Source: Bacteroidales bacterium
GTDB taxonomy: Bacteria > Bacteroidota > Bacteroidia > Bacteroidales > UBA1402
Assembly (NCBI GenBank): GCA_017468435.1
Contig: JAFUIP010000014.1
Coordinates: forward strand, 124,001 to 188,000
Length of the DNA stretch: 64,000 nucleotides
Direction of reading: 5' to 3'
Notes under the pieces: model-generated
The model's database searches: none
The model's input: the letters and a program-made list of their open reading frames with translations, nothing else
What the model was told of the DNA's origin: nothing
In this document: piece by piece, positions 52,828 to 62,275 of the stretch
How positions within the stretch are numbered: the stretch's first letter is position 1
How the letters are laid out: the number at the start of each line of letters is the position of its first letter
Position numbers and translations under genes: made by a program

Positions 52828-54216
52828 ATGAACACAAAAAATACTCCGATATTGCTGCTGACGGGATTTTTGGGCAGCGGAAAAACGACATTGGTAAACC
52901 GCATTTTGAGCAACCGAAAAGGCATCAAGTTTGCGGTGATGGTGAACGATATAGGCGAGGTGAACATCGATGCCGACCTGATACAGAAAGGCGGCGTGGT
53001 GAATCAGGAAGAAGGTAATCTGGTGACGTTGGAAAATGGTTGTGTGTGCTGCTCGCTGCAGATGGATTTGATTAACCAATTGAACGAACTGCACGAACAG
53101 AATTTCGATTACATCGTATTGGAAGCCAGCGGATTGGGAATGCCCGCGCCCATTGCTCAAAATATTTGCAGCATCCCGCAAATGCAAGAGCCCGGAAGTT
53201 CGTATCCGTATCTGGACTGCATCGTTACCATGGTGGACGCCTTGCGCATGCAAAGCCCCTTGGAAGAAGAATTGCAAAGTCTTATCGTGGAGCAGATTGA
53301 ATTTTGTAACATCGTGATGCTGAACAAGGTAGATATGGTAAGCCCGGAACAATTGGCCGAGACAAAGGCTTATATTCGTGCCCTGCAACCCAAGGCCGAA
53401 ATTGTTGAAAGCTCTTATGCCGACATCGATTTGGACCGCATTATCGATACGCATCTGTTCGATTTTGGAAAGGTGGCCACCTCGGCAGCTTGGATTCAGG
53501 AAATGGAACGTCCGCTCAGCGAAGAAGAACGCTTGGAGGCCGAACATCACGAACATCATCACCATCATCATCACGACGAAGACTGCCCTTACTGCCACGC
53601 AGAAAAGGAGGCGCACGAACATCATCACGAGCACTGCGATTGCGACGGCAGCCACCACGCGCACGGCGAGCATTGCGATTGCGACGGCAGCCACCACGCG
53701 CACGGCGAGCATTGCGATTGCCATGAACACGAACATGAACACGAGCATCACCACGCGCACGGCGAGCATTGCGATTGCCATGAACACGAACATGAACACG
53801 AGCATCACCACGCGCACGGCGAACATGCGCATCATCACGAGGCGCCCTTTGGCATTGAGACTTTTCTTTATTATCGCCGTCGCCCCTTCGATATGAACAA
53901 GTTCGACTATTTCGTAATGAAGCAATGGCCCAAGGAGATTCTCCGCGCGAAAGGACTTTGTTGGTTCGAAGACAACCCCGACATGTCGTGTATTTTCGAG
54001 CAGGCCGGCGAACAAAAACAGCTTACCGAAGGCGGATATTGGTACGCGGCCGCGCCTCCGCAGGAATGGATGGAGATTGTGGCGCAAGACCCGAAAGCCC
54101 GCGACGATTGGGACGAAAATTACGGCGACAGAATGCAGAAAATCGTCTTCATCGGCAAGCATCTCGACAAACATCATCTGATAGAACTCTTAGACGCTTG
54201 TCTGGCTGACGAATAG
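52828..54216 (+). CDS. CobW/COG0523 GTPase with long His/Cys-rich repeat insert
   Basis: 462 residues. The G3E GTPase has Walker A GFLGSGKT (13-20), the metal-binding CVCC (72-75), switch residues and NKVD (166-169); a CobW C-terminal domain is at ~340-462. Between them, residues 240-337 consist of His/Cys/Asp/Glu repeats. Such GTPases insert or traffic metals (zinc, cobalt); the His-rich insert probably stores or buffers Zn2+ or Ni2+. The stretch is encoded by 39-bp and 57-bp tandem repeats, so its length may vary between strains. It is transcribed alone. Confidence 0.87.
   Translation: MNTKNTPILLLTGFLGSGKTTLVNRILSNRKGIKFAVMVNDIGEVNIDADLIQKGGVVNQEEGNLVTLENGCVCCSLQMDLINQLNELHEQNFDYIVLEASGLGMPAPIAQNICSIPQMQEPGSSYPYLDCIVTMVDALRMQSPLEEELQSLIVEQIEFCNIVMLNKVDMVSPEQLAETKAYIRALQPKAEIVESSYADIDLDRIIDTHLFDFGKVATSAAWIQEMERPLSEEERLEAEHHEHHHHHHHDEDCPYCHAEKEAHEHHHEHCDCDGSHHAHGEHCDCDGSHHAHGEHCDCHEHEHEHEHHHAHGEHCDCHEHEHEHEHHHAHGEHAHHHEAPFGIETFLYYRRRPFDMNKFDYFVMKQWPKEILRAKGLCWFEDNPDMSCIFEQAGEQKQLTEGGYWYAAAPPQEWMEIVAQDPKARDDWDENYGDRMQKIVFIGKHLDKHHLIELLDACLADE
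53635..53826. repeat. In-frame tandem repeats coding the His/Cys insert
   Basis: Two 39-base units (53635-53673, 53674-53712) are followed by two 57-base units (53713-53769, 53770-53826). Both begin TGCGATTGC and end GGCGAGCAT. All are multiples of three, so copy-number change keeps the frame. Confidence 0.9.
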
Positions 54217-54256
54217 ATGTTTTTTGAAAACCAAATAAACCCGTTCGTTTTCAAAA

Positions 54257-54332
54257 TGGAAAACTTTTTAGGTTTCTTAAAAAGTTACAGCATTCATTAT
54301 CAGAGTGTTGTTATTTTTTTTGGAAAACTTTT
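54257..54332 (+). promoter_or_regulatory. Duplicated 12-mer upstream of nrdD, possible regulator site
   Basis: TGGAAAACTTTT occurs at 54257-54268 and 54321-54332, within an AT-rich 170-base stretch before the nrdD promoter. It might be a binding site for a regulator of anaerobic or nucleotide metabolism; there is no further support. Nothing else is seen in 54217-54363. Confidence 0.25.
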
Positions 54333-54363
54333 GAAAATTCTTGAATATATTTTTTATCAGCTA

Positions 54364-54394
54364 TTGATAATTCTCTAAGCAAGTTTTACCTTTG
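54364..54394 (+). promoter_or_regulatory. Promoter of nrdDG
   Basis: TTG (54364-54366), 20 bases, then TACCTTTG (54387-54394), 75 bases before the nrdD ATG. Confidence 0.7.
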
Positions 54395-54469
54395 CAAACA
54401 TCGCTCAAAAGGGATAGAAATCAATTAAAAAATATATAACTCATTCATTTAAAGTCGTTAGCCAAAATT

Positions 54470-56575
54470 ATGAGCTCCGCAGAAATTTTTATCGTCAAAC
54501 GTGATGGCAAAGAAGTGCCTTTTTCGATCGAGAAAATTAAGAATGCCATCGCTAAAGCTTTCCTTTCGGTGAACTGTTTCGCCACCCAGGAAATTATGAC
54601 TTCTATCCTCAGCCATTTGAATATTTACAATGGCATTTCGGTGGAAGAAGTGCAGAACCAAGTGGAAATTGCCTTGATGCAAGAACGCTACTACTCTGTT
54701 GCCAAATCGTTCATGTTGTATCGTCAGAAGCACATGGAAGACCGCGAAACCCGCGACAAACTGGAATTCCTGATGAACTATTGCAACGCATTGAATGCTG
54801 CTACCGGAAGTAAGTACGATGCCAACGCCAATGTTGACAAAAAGAACATCGCTACCCTTATCGGTGAACTTCCCAAGTCTAACTTTATCCGTCTGAACCG
54901 TCGTTTGCTCACCGATCGTCTGAAAGAAATGTACGGCAATGAATTGTCTGACAGATACATGGACTTGTTGAAGAGCCACTTCCTTTACAAAAACGACGAA
55001 ACCAGCTTGGCCAACTATTGCGCCAGTATCACCATGTATCCTTGGCTGATCAACGGAACCAAAGCCATCGGCGGTAACTCTGCGCCTCCATCAAACCTGA
55101 AGTCGTTCTGCGGCGGCTTTATCAACATGGTGTTCATCGTTTCGAGCATGTTGAGCGGTGCTTGCGCCACGCCCGAATTCTTGATGTATATGAACTATTT
55201 CATCGGTTTGGAATTTGGCGAAGACTACTATTTGCGTGCCGACGAGGTGGTAGATTTGTCGAACAAACGCCGTAGCATCGACAAGATTATCTGCGACTAT
55301 TTCGAACAGATCGTTTATTCTATCAACCAGCCCACCGGAGCCCGCAACTTCCAGGCTGTTTTCTGGAACATTTCTTACTACGACAAGTATTATTTCGAAA
55401 GCTTGTTCAGCGAATTTGTGTTCCCCAACGGAAGCAAACCTCACTGGGAATCTCTGTCTTGGTTGCAAAAACGTTTCATGAAATGGTTCAACAAGGAACG
55501 CACCCGCGCGGTGCTGACTTTCCCCGTGGAAACCATGGCTTTGCTCTCGAAAGATGGCGATGTGATGGACCAGGAATACGGCGATTTCACTGCCGAAATG
55601 TACAGCGAAGGTCACTCTTTCTTCACCTACATGAGCGACAATGCCGACTCTTTGGCTTCTTGCTGCCGTCTGCGTAACGAAATTCAAGACAATGGTTTCA
55701 GCTACACTTTGGGTGCCGGCGGCGTTTCTACCGGATCGAAGAGTGTGCTCACCATCAACTTGAACCGTTGTATCCAGCACGCCGTGAAGATGGGTATGCC
55801 TTATCAGACTTTCTTGCGCGAAATCATCGACATTGCCCACAAGGTTCAATTGGCTTACAACGAAAACCTGAAAGACTTGCAAAAGAAGGGAATGTTGCCG
55901 CTTTTCGACTCTGGTTTCATCAACATCAATCGCCAATACCTGACCATTGGTGTGAACGGCTTGGTGGAAGCTGCCGAATTCTTGGGCATAGAAATCAACG
56001 ACAATCCCAAATACTTGGAATTCGTTCAGACGGTGCTTGGTCTGGTGGAAGAATACAACAAGAAATATCGTAGCAAAGAAGTGCTTTTCAACTGCGAAAT
56101 GATTCCTGCCGAAAACGTGGGTGTGAAGCATGCAAAATGGGACCGCGAAGATCATTACTTCGTACCTCGCGACTGCTACAACAGCTATTTCTACATTGTG
56201 GAAGACACTTCGCTCAACGTTCTCGACAAGTTCCGTTTGCACGGCCGCGATTACGTGGAACATCTGACCGGTGGTTCAGCGCTGCATATGAACTTGGAAG
56301 AACACCTCAGCAAAGAACAATATCGTCAATTGCTGCGCGTGGCTGCCGTAGAAGGTTGCAACTACTTCACTTTCAACATTCCTAACACGGTTTGCAACAA
56401 GTGTGGACACATCGACAAACGCTACCTGAAGGAATGCCCCGAATGCGGAAGCAAGGATGTTGACTACCTGACTCGTATCATCGGTTACATGAAGCGCGTG
56501 AGCAATTTCTCGCAAGCCCGTCAGGAAGAAGCAAAACGTCGTTTCTACGCCAATGGCGAATGCGTTAAGGCATAA
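54470..56575 (+). CDS. nrdD: Anaerobic ribonucleoside-triphosphate reductase
   Basis: 701 residues. It has an N-terminal ATP-cone (FIVKRDGKEVPFSIEKI, about 5-90), the catalytic ten-stranded barrel, and a C-terminal zinc site with four Cys (642, 645, 656, 659; CNKCG and CPECG), then TRIIGYMKRVSNF where G672 is the probable glycyl-radical residue. It reduces ribonucleotides to deoxyribonucleotides without oxygen. Its stop is followed at once by the nrdG ATG. Confidence 0.94.
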   Translation: MSSAEIFIVKRDGKEVPFSIEKIKNAIAKAFLSVNCFATQEIMTSILSHLNIYNGISVEEVQNQVEIALMQERYYSVAKSFMLYRQKHMEDRETRDKLEFLMNYCNALNAATGSKYDANANVDKKNIATLIGELPKSNFIRLNRRLLTDRLKEMYGNELSDRYMDLLKSHFLYKNDETSLANYCASITMYPWLINGTKAIGGNSAPPSNLKSFCGGFINMVFIVSSMLSGACATPEFLMYMNYFIGLEFGEDYYLRADEVVDLSNKRRSIDKIICDYFEQIVYSINQPTGARNFQAVFWNISYYDKYYFESLFSEFVFPNGSKPHWESLSWLQKRFMKWFNKERTRAVLTFPVETMALLSKDGDVMDQEYGDFTAEMYSEGHSFFTYMSDNADSLASCCRLRNEIQDNGFSYTLGAGGVSTGSKSVLTINLNRCIQHAVKMGMPYQTFLREIIDIAHKVQLAYNENLKDLQKKGMLPLFDSGFININRQYLTIGVNGLVEAAEFLGIEINDNPKYLEFVQTVLGLVEEYNKKYRSKEVLFNCEMIPAENVGVKHAKWDREDHYFVPRDCYNSYFYIVEDTSLNVLDKFRLHGRDYVEHLTGGSALHMNLEEHLSKEQYRQLLRVAAVEGCNYFTFNIPNTVCNKCGHIDKRYLKECPECGSKDVDYLTRIIGYMKRVSNFSQARQEEAKRRFYANGECVKA

Positions 56576-57040
56576 ATGAAGTTTGCAGACTACGACATAG
56601 TGTTTCAAGAGATTCCCGGCGAAGTAAGCTTGGCAATCAACATTTCGCACTGTCCCAACCGCTGTCCGGGATGTCACAGTGCGTACCTCATGGACGACGT
56701 GGGCGAAGTTCTCAACGAGACTTCGCTCTCGTCGTTGCTTTCAAGATACGGCAAGGGCATTACCTGCGTGTCTTTCATGGGCGGCGACCGCGAACCCTTC
56801 GAAGTGGCCCGTCTGGCAGCTTGGCTGCACAAGGAACATCCACAACTCAAAACAGCCTGGTATTCAGGAAAACCCACCCTTCCCGAAGAATTTCCGGTGC
56901 AACATTTTCAGTATATAAAAATTGGACCCTACTTAGAAAAGCAAGGTCCATTGAATGTTCGCAGCACCAATCAGCGGTTGTATAGCATCCAGGCCGACGG
57001 CAGCATGAGCGATATAACTTCAGTCTTTTGGAAGAAATAA
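56576..57040 (+). CDS. nrdG: Anaerobic ribonucleotide reductase activating protein
   Basis: 154 residues, radical-SAM. The cluster motif CPNRCPGC (C26, C30, C33) is CX3CX2C. MGGDREP is the glycine-rich SAM-binding segment. It uses [4Fe-4S] and SAM to form the glycyl radical on NrdD. It begins immediately after nrdD and ends next to the convergent esterase gene. Confidence 0.94.
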   Translation: MKFADYDIVFQEIPGEVSLAINISHCPNRCPGCHSAYLMDDVGEVLNETSLSSLLSRYGKGITCVSFMGGDREPFEVARLAAWLHKEHPQLKTAWYSGKPTLPEEFPVQHFQYIKIGPYLEKQGPLNVRSTNQRLYSIQADGSMSDITSVFWKK

Positions 57041-58678
57041 CTAATTCTTCAGATTGATTGTTCTCCTTTCTACAAAACCATAATCATAAGGCAGTTTTCC
57101 GGAAACGCGGATATATTTGCGCGGCGCGTTGTTTATCCAAACCACCTTTATTTCCTTGTCGTTCTGTTCGGTGACGAAACCACCTTCCACTTCCCAACTC
57201 ACAGACTCTGCATTGGCCGGACGCAAAGAATACAGACCCTCTTCTTGAGAAGAAGCAACAATGGCAGGCTTCACGGGAACCATGATATCGCGGAAGAAAA
57301 CATCCATCTTATCTTGAATCAAATAAAAATTATCGTTGATGGAGTCGTTTTTATCCACCTGAGGTTCGTGCTTCCAACCCTTAAACGTATGTAGTTCTGC
57401 CGGAATGTGGTTAATCTCAGCCCTTTCCTGAATATTGTACGAGCCATACATCTTGTTGAAAAGCGTCTTTTTGAAAGCGCCCACCGCCTTGAAAGGATAA
57501 TCGTATTTGTAAGGAACGATGTCGTCTTTGTCGCCGTGGAAAGAAAGAATGGGGACACTATTGCCATCGAGCATTTCCAAATCGGAAACGGCGCCCCACA
57601 TGTTCACCACGCCTTTAATGTCGAAATCATCTTTGTAATTATTGCCCGAACAATCGATGCTGCCCAAATCGGGCAAATCCTTTTCTTCGTCTTGATAAGA
57701 AGTGGCCGGACGATATTGATCGGTCATGTAAGCCAAATTGAGCGAAGTGATGGCACCGGCGCTGCTTCCTCCCACAAAAATCATAGAAGTGTCTATGCCG
57801 TAAGTTTCACGTTTATCCACCAAAAAACGCATGGCAGCGTGCGCATCTTGCAAAGCTCTGTAAGCGGAACGCTCTATGGCTGCCAGATTCAGACGGAAAC
57901 CCAATCGATAATTGATGGAAGCCACCACATAACCCATGGAAGCCAAATGTTCACACCACTTGATATAGTTCGGACTATCTTTGGCACCTAAATAGAAAGC
58001 ACCACCGTGAATCATCATCACCAAAGGACGCTGTTGCAAATGATCGTGCGAAGGCGAGTAAATATCCATACAAAGCTCCAAATCTTGTTCTTCGCCCGTT
58101 TCACGCAATTTCCTAATCAAATCGAAGCCTTTATCTTCCCCGTCAGGAATCTCGTCCCAATAGCCCTTTACGTGGCCGTAAGGAACATCTTTTTCTACAT
58201 CAACCTTGAAACTTGGCTTGCGATAACGCTTGTTGGAAAACTGAACAAAAGGTTCTTTCTCCACAATTTCAAAATGAAAAGGAATCTTCGGCGTAAACAG
58301 TCCCCAACCGATTTTACCTTCTGCCTTGGTACCCGAATAATGAAAGGTTGATAAACGCAGATTCTTGTTCAACATGGATTGACTGCGATCTTTTGCCGAC
58401 GAATCCGAAGCCTTCGCCTCGATACGAATCATTTTCTTATTCACCCTCATACTGAAGGGAATACTGTCGGCACTGAAAGAAGACAAATCTAAATAATGTC
58501 CGTTAAACCAAGTGACACCCTCTTCGGAGGTATCCAAACTTTCGAGAAAAACTGCATAAGGATGCTCATCGATTTCACCTACGAATATATTTCCTTCAAG
58601 CTCGATATGATCTTGACACGAGGTGAATATCAGCGCAAAAAAGGCGATAAAAGAGAGAAATAATGACTTGGTTTTCAT
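57041..58678 (-). CDS. Alpha/beta hydrolase (esterase-type) lipoprotein
   Basis: 545 residues. The lipoprotein signal has its lipobox at C21 (FTSC). The N-terminal ~180 residues are a beta-rich part of unknown role, followed by an alpha/beta hydrolase with the oxyanion loop MIHGGAF, nucleophile elbow GGSSAG and late FHGDKDDIVPY and KGWKHEP (Asp and His). A short Ig-like tail closes it. The GSSAG class includes carboxylesterases and acetyl xylan esterases; pectin- or xylan-related deacylation is possible with the neighbouring sugar genes. Transcribed alone. Confidence 0.8.
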   Translation of the reverse strand: MKTKSLFLSFIAFFALIFTSCQDHIELEGNIFVGEIDEHPYAVFLESLDTSEEGVTWFNGHYLDLSSFSADSIPFSMRVNKKMIRIEAKASDSSAKDRSQSMLNKNLRLSTFHYSGTKAEGKIGWGLFTPKIPFHFEIVEKEPFVQFSNKRYRKPSFKVDVEKDVPYGHVKGYWDEIPDGEDKGFDLIRKLRETGEEQDLELCMDIYSPSHDHLQQRPLVMMIHGGAFYLGAKDSPNYIKWCEHLASMGYVVASINYRLGFRLNLAAIERSAYRALQDAHAAMRFLVDKRETYGIDTSMIFVGGSSAGAITSLNLAYMTDQYRPATSYQDEEKDLPDLGSIDCSGNNYKDDFDIKGVVNMWGAVSDLEMLDGNSVPILSFHGDKDDIVPYKYDYPFKAVGAFKKTLFNKMYGSYNIQERAEINHIPAELHTFKGWKHEPQVDKNDSINDNFYLIQDKMDVFFRDIMVPVKPAIVASSQEEGLYSLRPANAESVSWEVEGGFVTEQNDKEIKVVWINNAPRKYIRVSGKLPYDYGFVERRTINLKN

Positions 58679-58768
58679 AGCTTACATTTTTAGGATTCGG
58701 GAACGCAATTATAGACATTTTCTTGCGGAAATGTTAATAGAATCACCAAAATTTTCTCCTAAAAAATG

Positions 58769-60019
58769 TTATCTATTCTGAAGATACTGACGCAGCATAT
58801 TATAGGCTCTGACGGCCGCACGATAAACAACCCTCATACGTCCGCCGGCATTGCCGAAATGGAAACATTCGCTGCGAACGCCTTCGGGTGTGGCAAGGGC
58901 CATCCAAACCGTGCCGACGGGCTTTTCGGGGCTTCCTCCATCCGGTCCGGCAATACCCGAAGTGGCAATGGCAACATCTGTCTGCATGAGCTGTCGAACG
59001 TTGGAGGCCATGCTTTCCACCACCTCACGGCTCACGGCGCCATGTGTTTCCAAATGCTCGGAAGAAACTTGTAAAACATTCTCTTTCACTTCGTTGGCAT
59101 ACGACACCACAGAGCCTTTGAACACGGCAGAACTACCGGGAATAGAAGTCATCAGATGGGCAATATAGCCGCCTGTGCAGCTTTCGGCCGTGGCCATGGT
59201 TTTTCCTTGTTGACTCAGAAGCTTGAACACGATTTGGTGCATGGGAAGATCTTCTTTGGCAAAAACATAGGCTCCGGCCAGAGAGCAAAGTTTTTCCACT
59301 TCTGCATCCATCTCTCGTTCAAGTTGTTGCAAATCGTTTCCACTTCCGGTAAGGCGAAGGCGGACAATGCCGCTATCGGGCAGATAAGCCAAGCCGATGT
59401 GCGCGGGCAAAGAGGTTTCCCAAGACTCCAACAGATCGGACAGCGTGCTTTCGCCAATGCCAATGGTTTGCACCGTTTTACAGAGATAATGTTCGCCCGG
59501 ATGATAAAAAGCCGACAAACGAGGCAGCACTTCGAGGCTCATCAGTTCGTCCATTTCGTAGGGAACGCCGGGCAGCGAGATCAAGACTTTGCCATCTTTC
59601 TCGAGCCAGAGTCCGGGCGCCGTGCCACAACGATTGGGCAACACCACGGCCGATGCCGGCACCATGGCTTGTTCGCGGTTGGTATCGCTCATCTGCACGC
59701 CTCTTCCGGCCAACCATCCGCTCACAAAATCCAGCGTAGGCTGATGCAGCACCAATTCCGTGTCGAAGAATTCACAAATGACTTTCTTGGTGATATCGTC
59801 TTTGGTGGGACCCAGGCCGCCCGTCAAAATAACAGCCTCCACTTGCGCGAAAGCCGAAGCAATCTCCTGACGAATGGCATCGCCCGTATCGCCGGTCACC
59901 ACTACCCTATCTACGAAAAAGCCCTGCGACAGCAGATACTTGCTCATCACGGCGGCGTTGCTGTTGATAACCTGCCCGATGAGCAATTCGTCACCAATAT
60001 TTACAATCCTGATTTTCAT
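58769..60019 (-). CDS. cinA: CinA family protein (NMN deamidase/pyrophosphatase type)
   Basis: 416 residues. The N-terminal MoCF-like domain (NIGDELLIGQVINSN, LTGGLGPTKDDIT, SLPGVPYEM) precedes the C-terminal CinA domain with TAESCTGG, SIPGSSAVFKGSVVSY and ATSGIAGPDGG. The C-terminal part deamidates nicotinamide mononucleotide; the N-terminal part hydrolyses ADP-ribose-type compounds. It is last in a leftward chain with the CPBP and permease genes, with a 21-base gap. Confidence 0.92.
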   Translation of the reverse strand: MKIRIVNIGDELLIGQVINSNAAVMSKYLLSQGFFVDRVVVTGDTGDAIRQEIASAFAQVEAVILTGGLGPTKDDITKKVICEFFDTELVLHQPTLDFVSGWLAGRGVQMSDTNREQAMVPASAVVLPNRCGTAPGLWLEKDGKVLISLPGVPYEMDELMSLEVLPRLSAFYHPGEHYLCKTVQTIGIGESTLSDLLESWETSLPAHIGLAYLPDSGIVRLRLTGSGNDLQQLEREMDAEVEKLCSLAGAYVFAKEDLPMHQIVFKLLSQQGKTMATAESCTGGYIAHLMTSIPGSSAVFKGSVVSYANEVKENVLQVSSEHLETHGAVSREVVESMASNVRQLMQTDVAIATSGIAGPDGGSPEKPVGTVWMALATPEGVRSECFHFGNAGGRMRVVYRAAVRAYNMLRQYLQNR

Positions 60020-60040
60020 TGTTTTCCCTGCCTAAAATAA

Positions 60041-60952
60041 TTAAGCTTCAATGTTTATATCCGAAGTGAAAATTTTCTCCTTTGAAATGTATCTGTCGTA
60101 TAAAAACAAAAGCAATGTTAAGATAATCAGCGCAATGATGCCTGACAAACCGGGCAAACCCTTCAGCAAATCGTTGTTCGAAACCACCATCATCGTGGCC
60201 AAGCCGGCGAGTGCGTTGAAGGTGCCATGGAAAACAGCCACCGCGATACTCGATTTGGCTTTGATGCGGATATAATTGCAAATGGGCGTCAAGGCTACAC
60301 AGAAAAGAATCATCATAAATACGCCTGCCACGGGATGTTGCGGATAATTGTGTCCCATCAGAATAAGGGGCGCATGCCAAAATCCCCACAAAACTCCGAT
60401 ATAAAGTGTTGGTTTCCAGAAAGCCTGCGATTTAAATTGATTGAACAGATAACCGCGCCATCCGGCTTCTTCGCCGAAAGCTAACACCGCATTGATGGTA
60501 AGCCCGGCGAACAGACCCGAAATAAGCGTAATCCAGAAATACGGCAGCGGCATAGCATTCATCTGCGCCTGCAATTGCGCCATTGCCTGAGGATTATCGC
60601 CCACCATTCCGAACAAAGCGGCGTTCATATTTTCGTACAAATCCATGCCCAATATATATTTAGAGCAAAGCAATGTGGCAAACACCATCACAATTGGCGA
60701 CAACCAGGCAAAAACCCAAGCCCAATTGATTTTGAAAGAAGCCGCCAGAGATTTCGAGGTGATTCTTTTTTCGTCGCGTTTTATCAATACACAGCTGCAA
60801 ATGAGCGGGATAAACATATAGAATGTTGAAAACAAACTTTTTGCCATTTGAAATTTGGCGCCATCCATGCTATGGGTCAACAAGTAGAAAATGCCGGCCA
60901 ACACAAAGGAAACGAGGCAAACCACCAAACTGAATCGATACACTTTTTTCAT
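60041..60952 (-). CDS. CPBP family intramembrane metalloprotease
   Basis: 303 residues, about eight membrane segments. Motif 1 is EEAGWR (E161, E162, R166), motif 2 FWHAP (H193) and motif 3 HGTFN (H242, N246), the complete catalytic set of the Abi/CAAX-type family. Substrates in bacteria are mostly unknown; some members give bacteriocin immunity or process peptides. It sits between the permease and cinA (18- and 21-base gaps). Confidence 0.87.
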   Translation of the reverse strand: MKKVYRFSLVVCLVSFVLAGIFYLLTHSMDGAKFQMAKSLFSTFYMFIPLICSCVLIKRDEKRITSKSLAASFKINWAWVFAWLSPIVMVFATLLCSKYILGMDLYENMNAALFGMVGDNPQAMAQLQAQMNAMPLPYFWITLISGLFAGLTINAVLAFGEEAGWRGYLFNQFKSQAFWKPTLYIGVLWGFWHAPLILMGHNYPQHPVAGVFMMILFCVALTPICNYIRIKAKSSIAVAVFHGTFNALAGLATMMVVSNNDLLKGLPGLSGIIALIILTLLLFLYDRYISKEKIFTSDINIEA

Positions 60953-60970
60953 AGTACAAAATATTTAGAA

Positions 60971-62272
60971 TCAAAACATTAACTGTAAAACCAACAAACT
61001 GATGACCAAGGTGGGCAAAGCTATACTGAAACCGATTTTCAGAAATTGGCCGTAGCCGAAATGCAGCCCGTGATCTTTCAGAATGGACATCCACATGATG
61101 CCGGCCAAAGCGCCGATGGGCGAAAAGAATGCGCCAAGATTCGAAGCTATCACACTGGCATACATTGCTTTAAGTTGCAAGACGGCGGGCAAATTCTCTA
61201 TCACCGAACAAAACAGCACGCTCATGGGAATATTGTTGATGACATTGGCCGTGAAAAACGAAGCGATTCCGTACGATGCAATGGGATACTTTTCGCCGAG
61301 AAATTCTGCAAACAGAGCCGTGAATCCGTTCTCTTTCAATGAAATAGTCAACACAAACATGGAGAGCACGAAGGGGATGAGCTGCCAGGGCGCACGACGC
61401 AGACAAGCGGTGAGACCCACGGCCACTTCGCCTCGCAAAGCCGACACGACAGATGCGCAAAGAAACAAGCTCAAGGCCGAGAAAAAGGCTACTTTCCACA
61501 TTTCCACATCGATATACGAAGATATCACCAAAATAATGGTACAAATGCCCAGGTGAAGCAAACCTATGGCTAATCGCATTTTATCTTTGATGACAATGTC
61601 TTCGGCTTTTCCCGAAATGGGTGCCTGCAACTGCTTTCGAAACATAACATACAAAAGCAAAAAGGCCGTGATACCGGCAGCCAAAGTGGGCAATATCATC
61701 ACTTTCATGTAGTCGAGGAAGGCTATGTTGTGCGCCGTTGCCAAGTAGATATTGGTGGGATTGCCTATAATCAGCGCCATGCTCCAAGTGTTGGCGGCCA
61801 CAAATTCTGCGGCCAGATACGGCAGCGGATTGATGTTGGCATTTTTCGCAAAAAAACAGATGAATGGCGTGAACGAAAGAATGATGATATCGTTGGAACT
61901 GAACACGGTCAGTATGGAAACGGTCAGGTAGAGATACAGAAAAAGCTTGGTCTGCGAGGTGTGCGCCCTACGCAAAGTGGCGTTGGCTAAATAGCGGAAA
62001 AAACCGAAATGGTCGAGGTAAATCGAAAGCAAGGTCATCGAAATGAACAAGACCAAGATTTTCAAGGGGTTGATGGCATCGTCCGATAATAACACCGACG
62101 AAAAGGTTGACCAATCTACTTGCTTGAAGATAAATAAAAAAACAGCCCCTATCAGCGTGATGAGCCAATAGGAATCAATTCTGATTTTTCGAAAAGAAAT
62201 CTGTGGATAAAACAAGACCGACAAAATCATTAAGCAGCAAGTCAATCCACAGATTATGAGAGAGGTAGCCAT
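60971..62272 (-). CDS. ArsB/NhaD-type ion permease
   Basis: 433 residues, about eleven membrane segments. The two-fold hairpin motif (SSNDIIILSFTPFICFF; NVINNIPMSVLFCSV) and GNPTNIYLA resemble the ion-transporter (IT) superfamily of ArsB, NhaD and SLC13 transporters. The ion is not known: arsenite, sodium or a dicarboxylate are options, and no arsenic genes are nearby. It starts four bases after the pectate lyase stop. Confidence 0.78.
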   Translation of the reverse strand: MATSLIICGLTCCLMILSVLFYPQISFRKIRIDSYWLITLIGAVFLFIFKQVDWSTFSSVLLSDDAINPLKILVLFISMTLLSIYLDHFGFFRYLANATLRRAHTSQTKLFLYLYLTVSILTVFSSNDIIILSFTPFICFFAKNANINPLPYLAAEFVAANTWSMALIIGNPTNIYLATAHNIAFLDYMKVMILPTLAAGITAFLLLYVMFRKQLQAPISGKAEDIVIKDKMRLAIGLLHLGICTIILVISSYIDVEMWKVAFFSALSLFLCASVVSALRGEVAVGLTACLRRAPWQLIPFVLSMFVLTISLKENGFTALFAEFLGEKYPIASYGIASFFTANVINNIPMSVLFCSVIENLPAVLQLKAMYASVIASNLGAFFSPIGALAGIMWMSILKDHGLHFGYGQFLKIGFSIALPTLVISLLVLQLMF

Positions 62273-62275
62273 AAA

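Noticed and set aside
52816..54177. 453-codon minus-strand frame opposite the CobW-type gene
   Set aside because: The antisense of the His repeats gives a spurious run of Val/Met/Ala repeats (VMLVFMFVFMAIAML); the plus frame has all GTPase motifs.
60971..62272. Arsenic resistance operon
   Set aside because: The permease resembles ArsB/NhaD, but there is no arsR, arsC or arsA nearby; the ion is left open.
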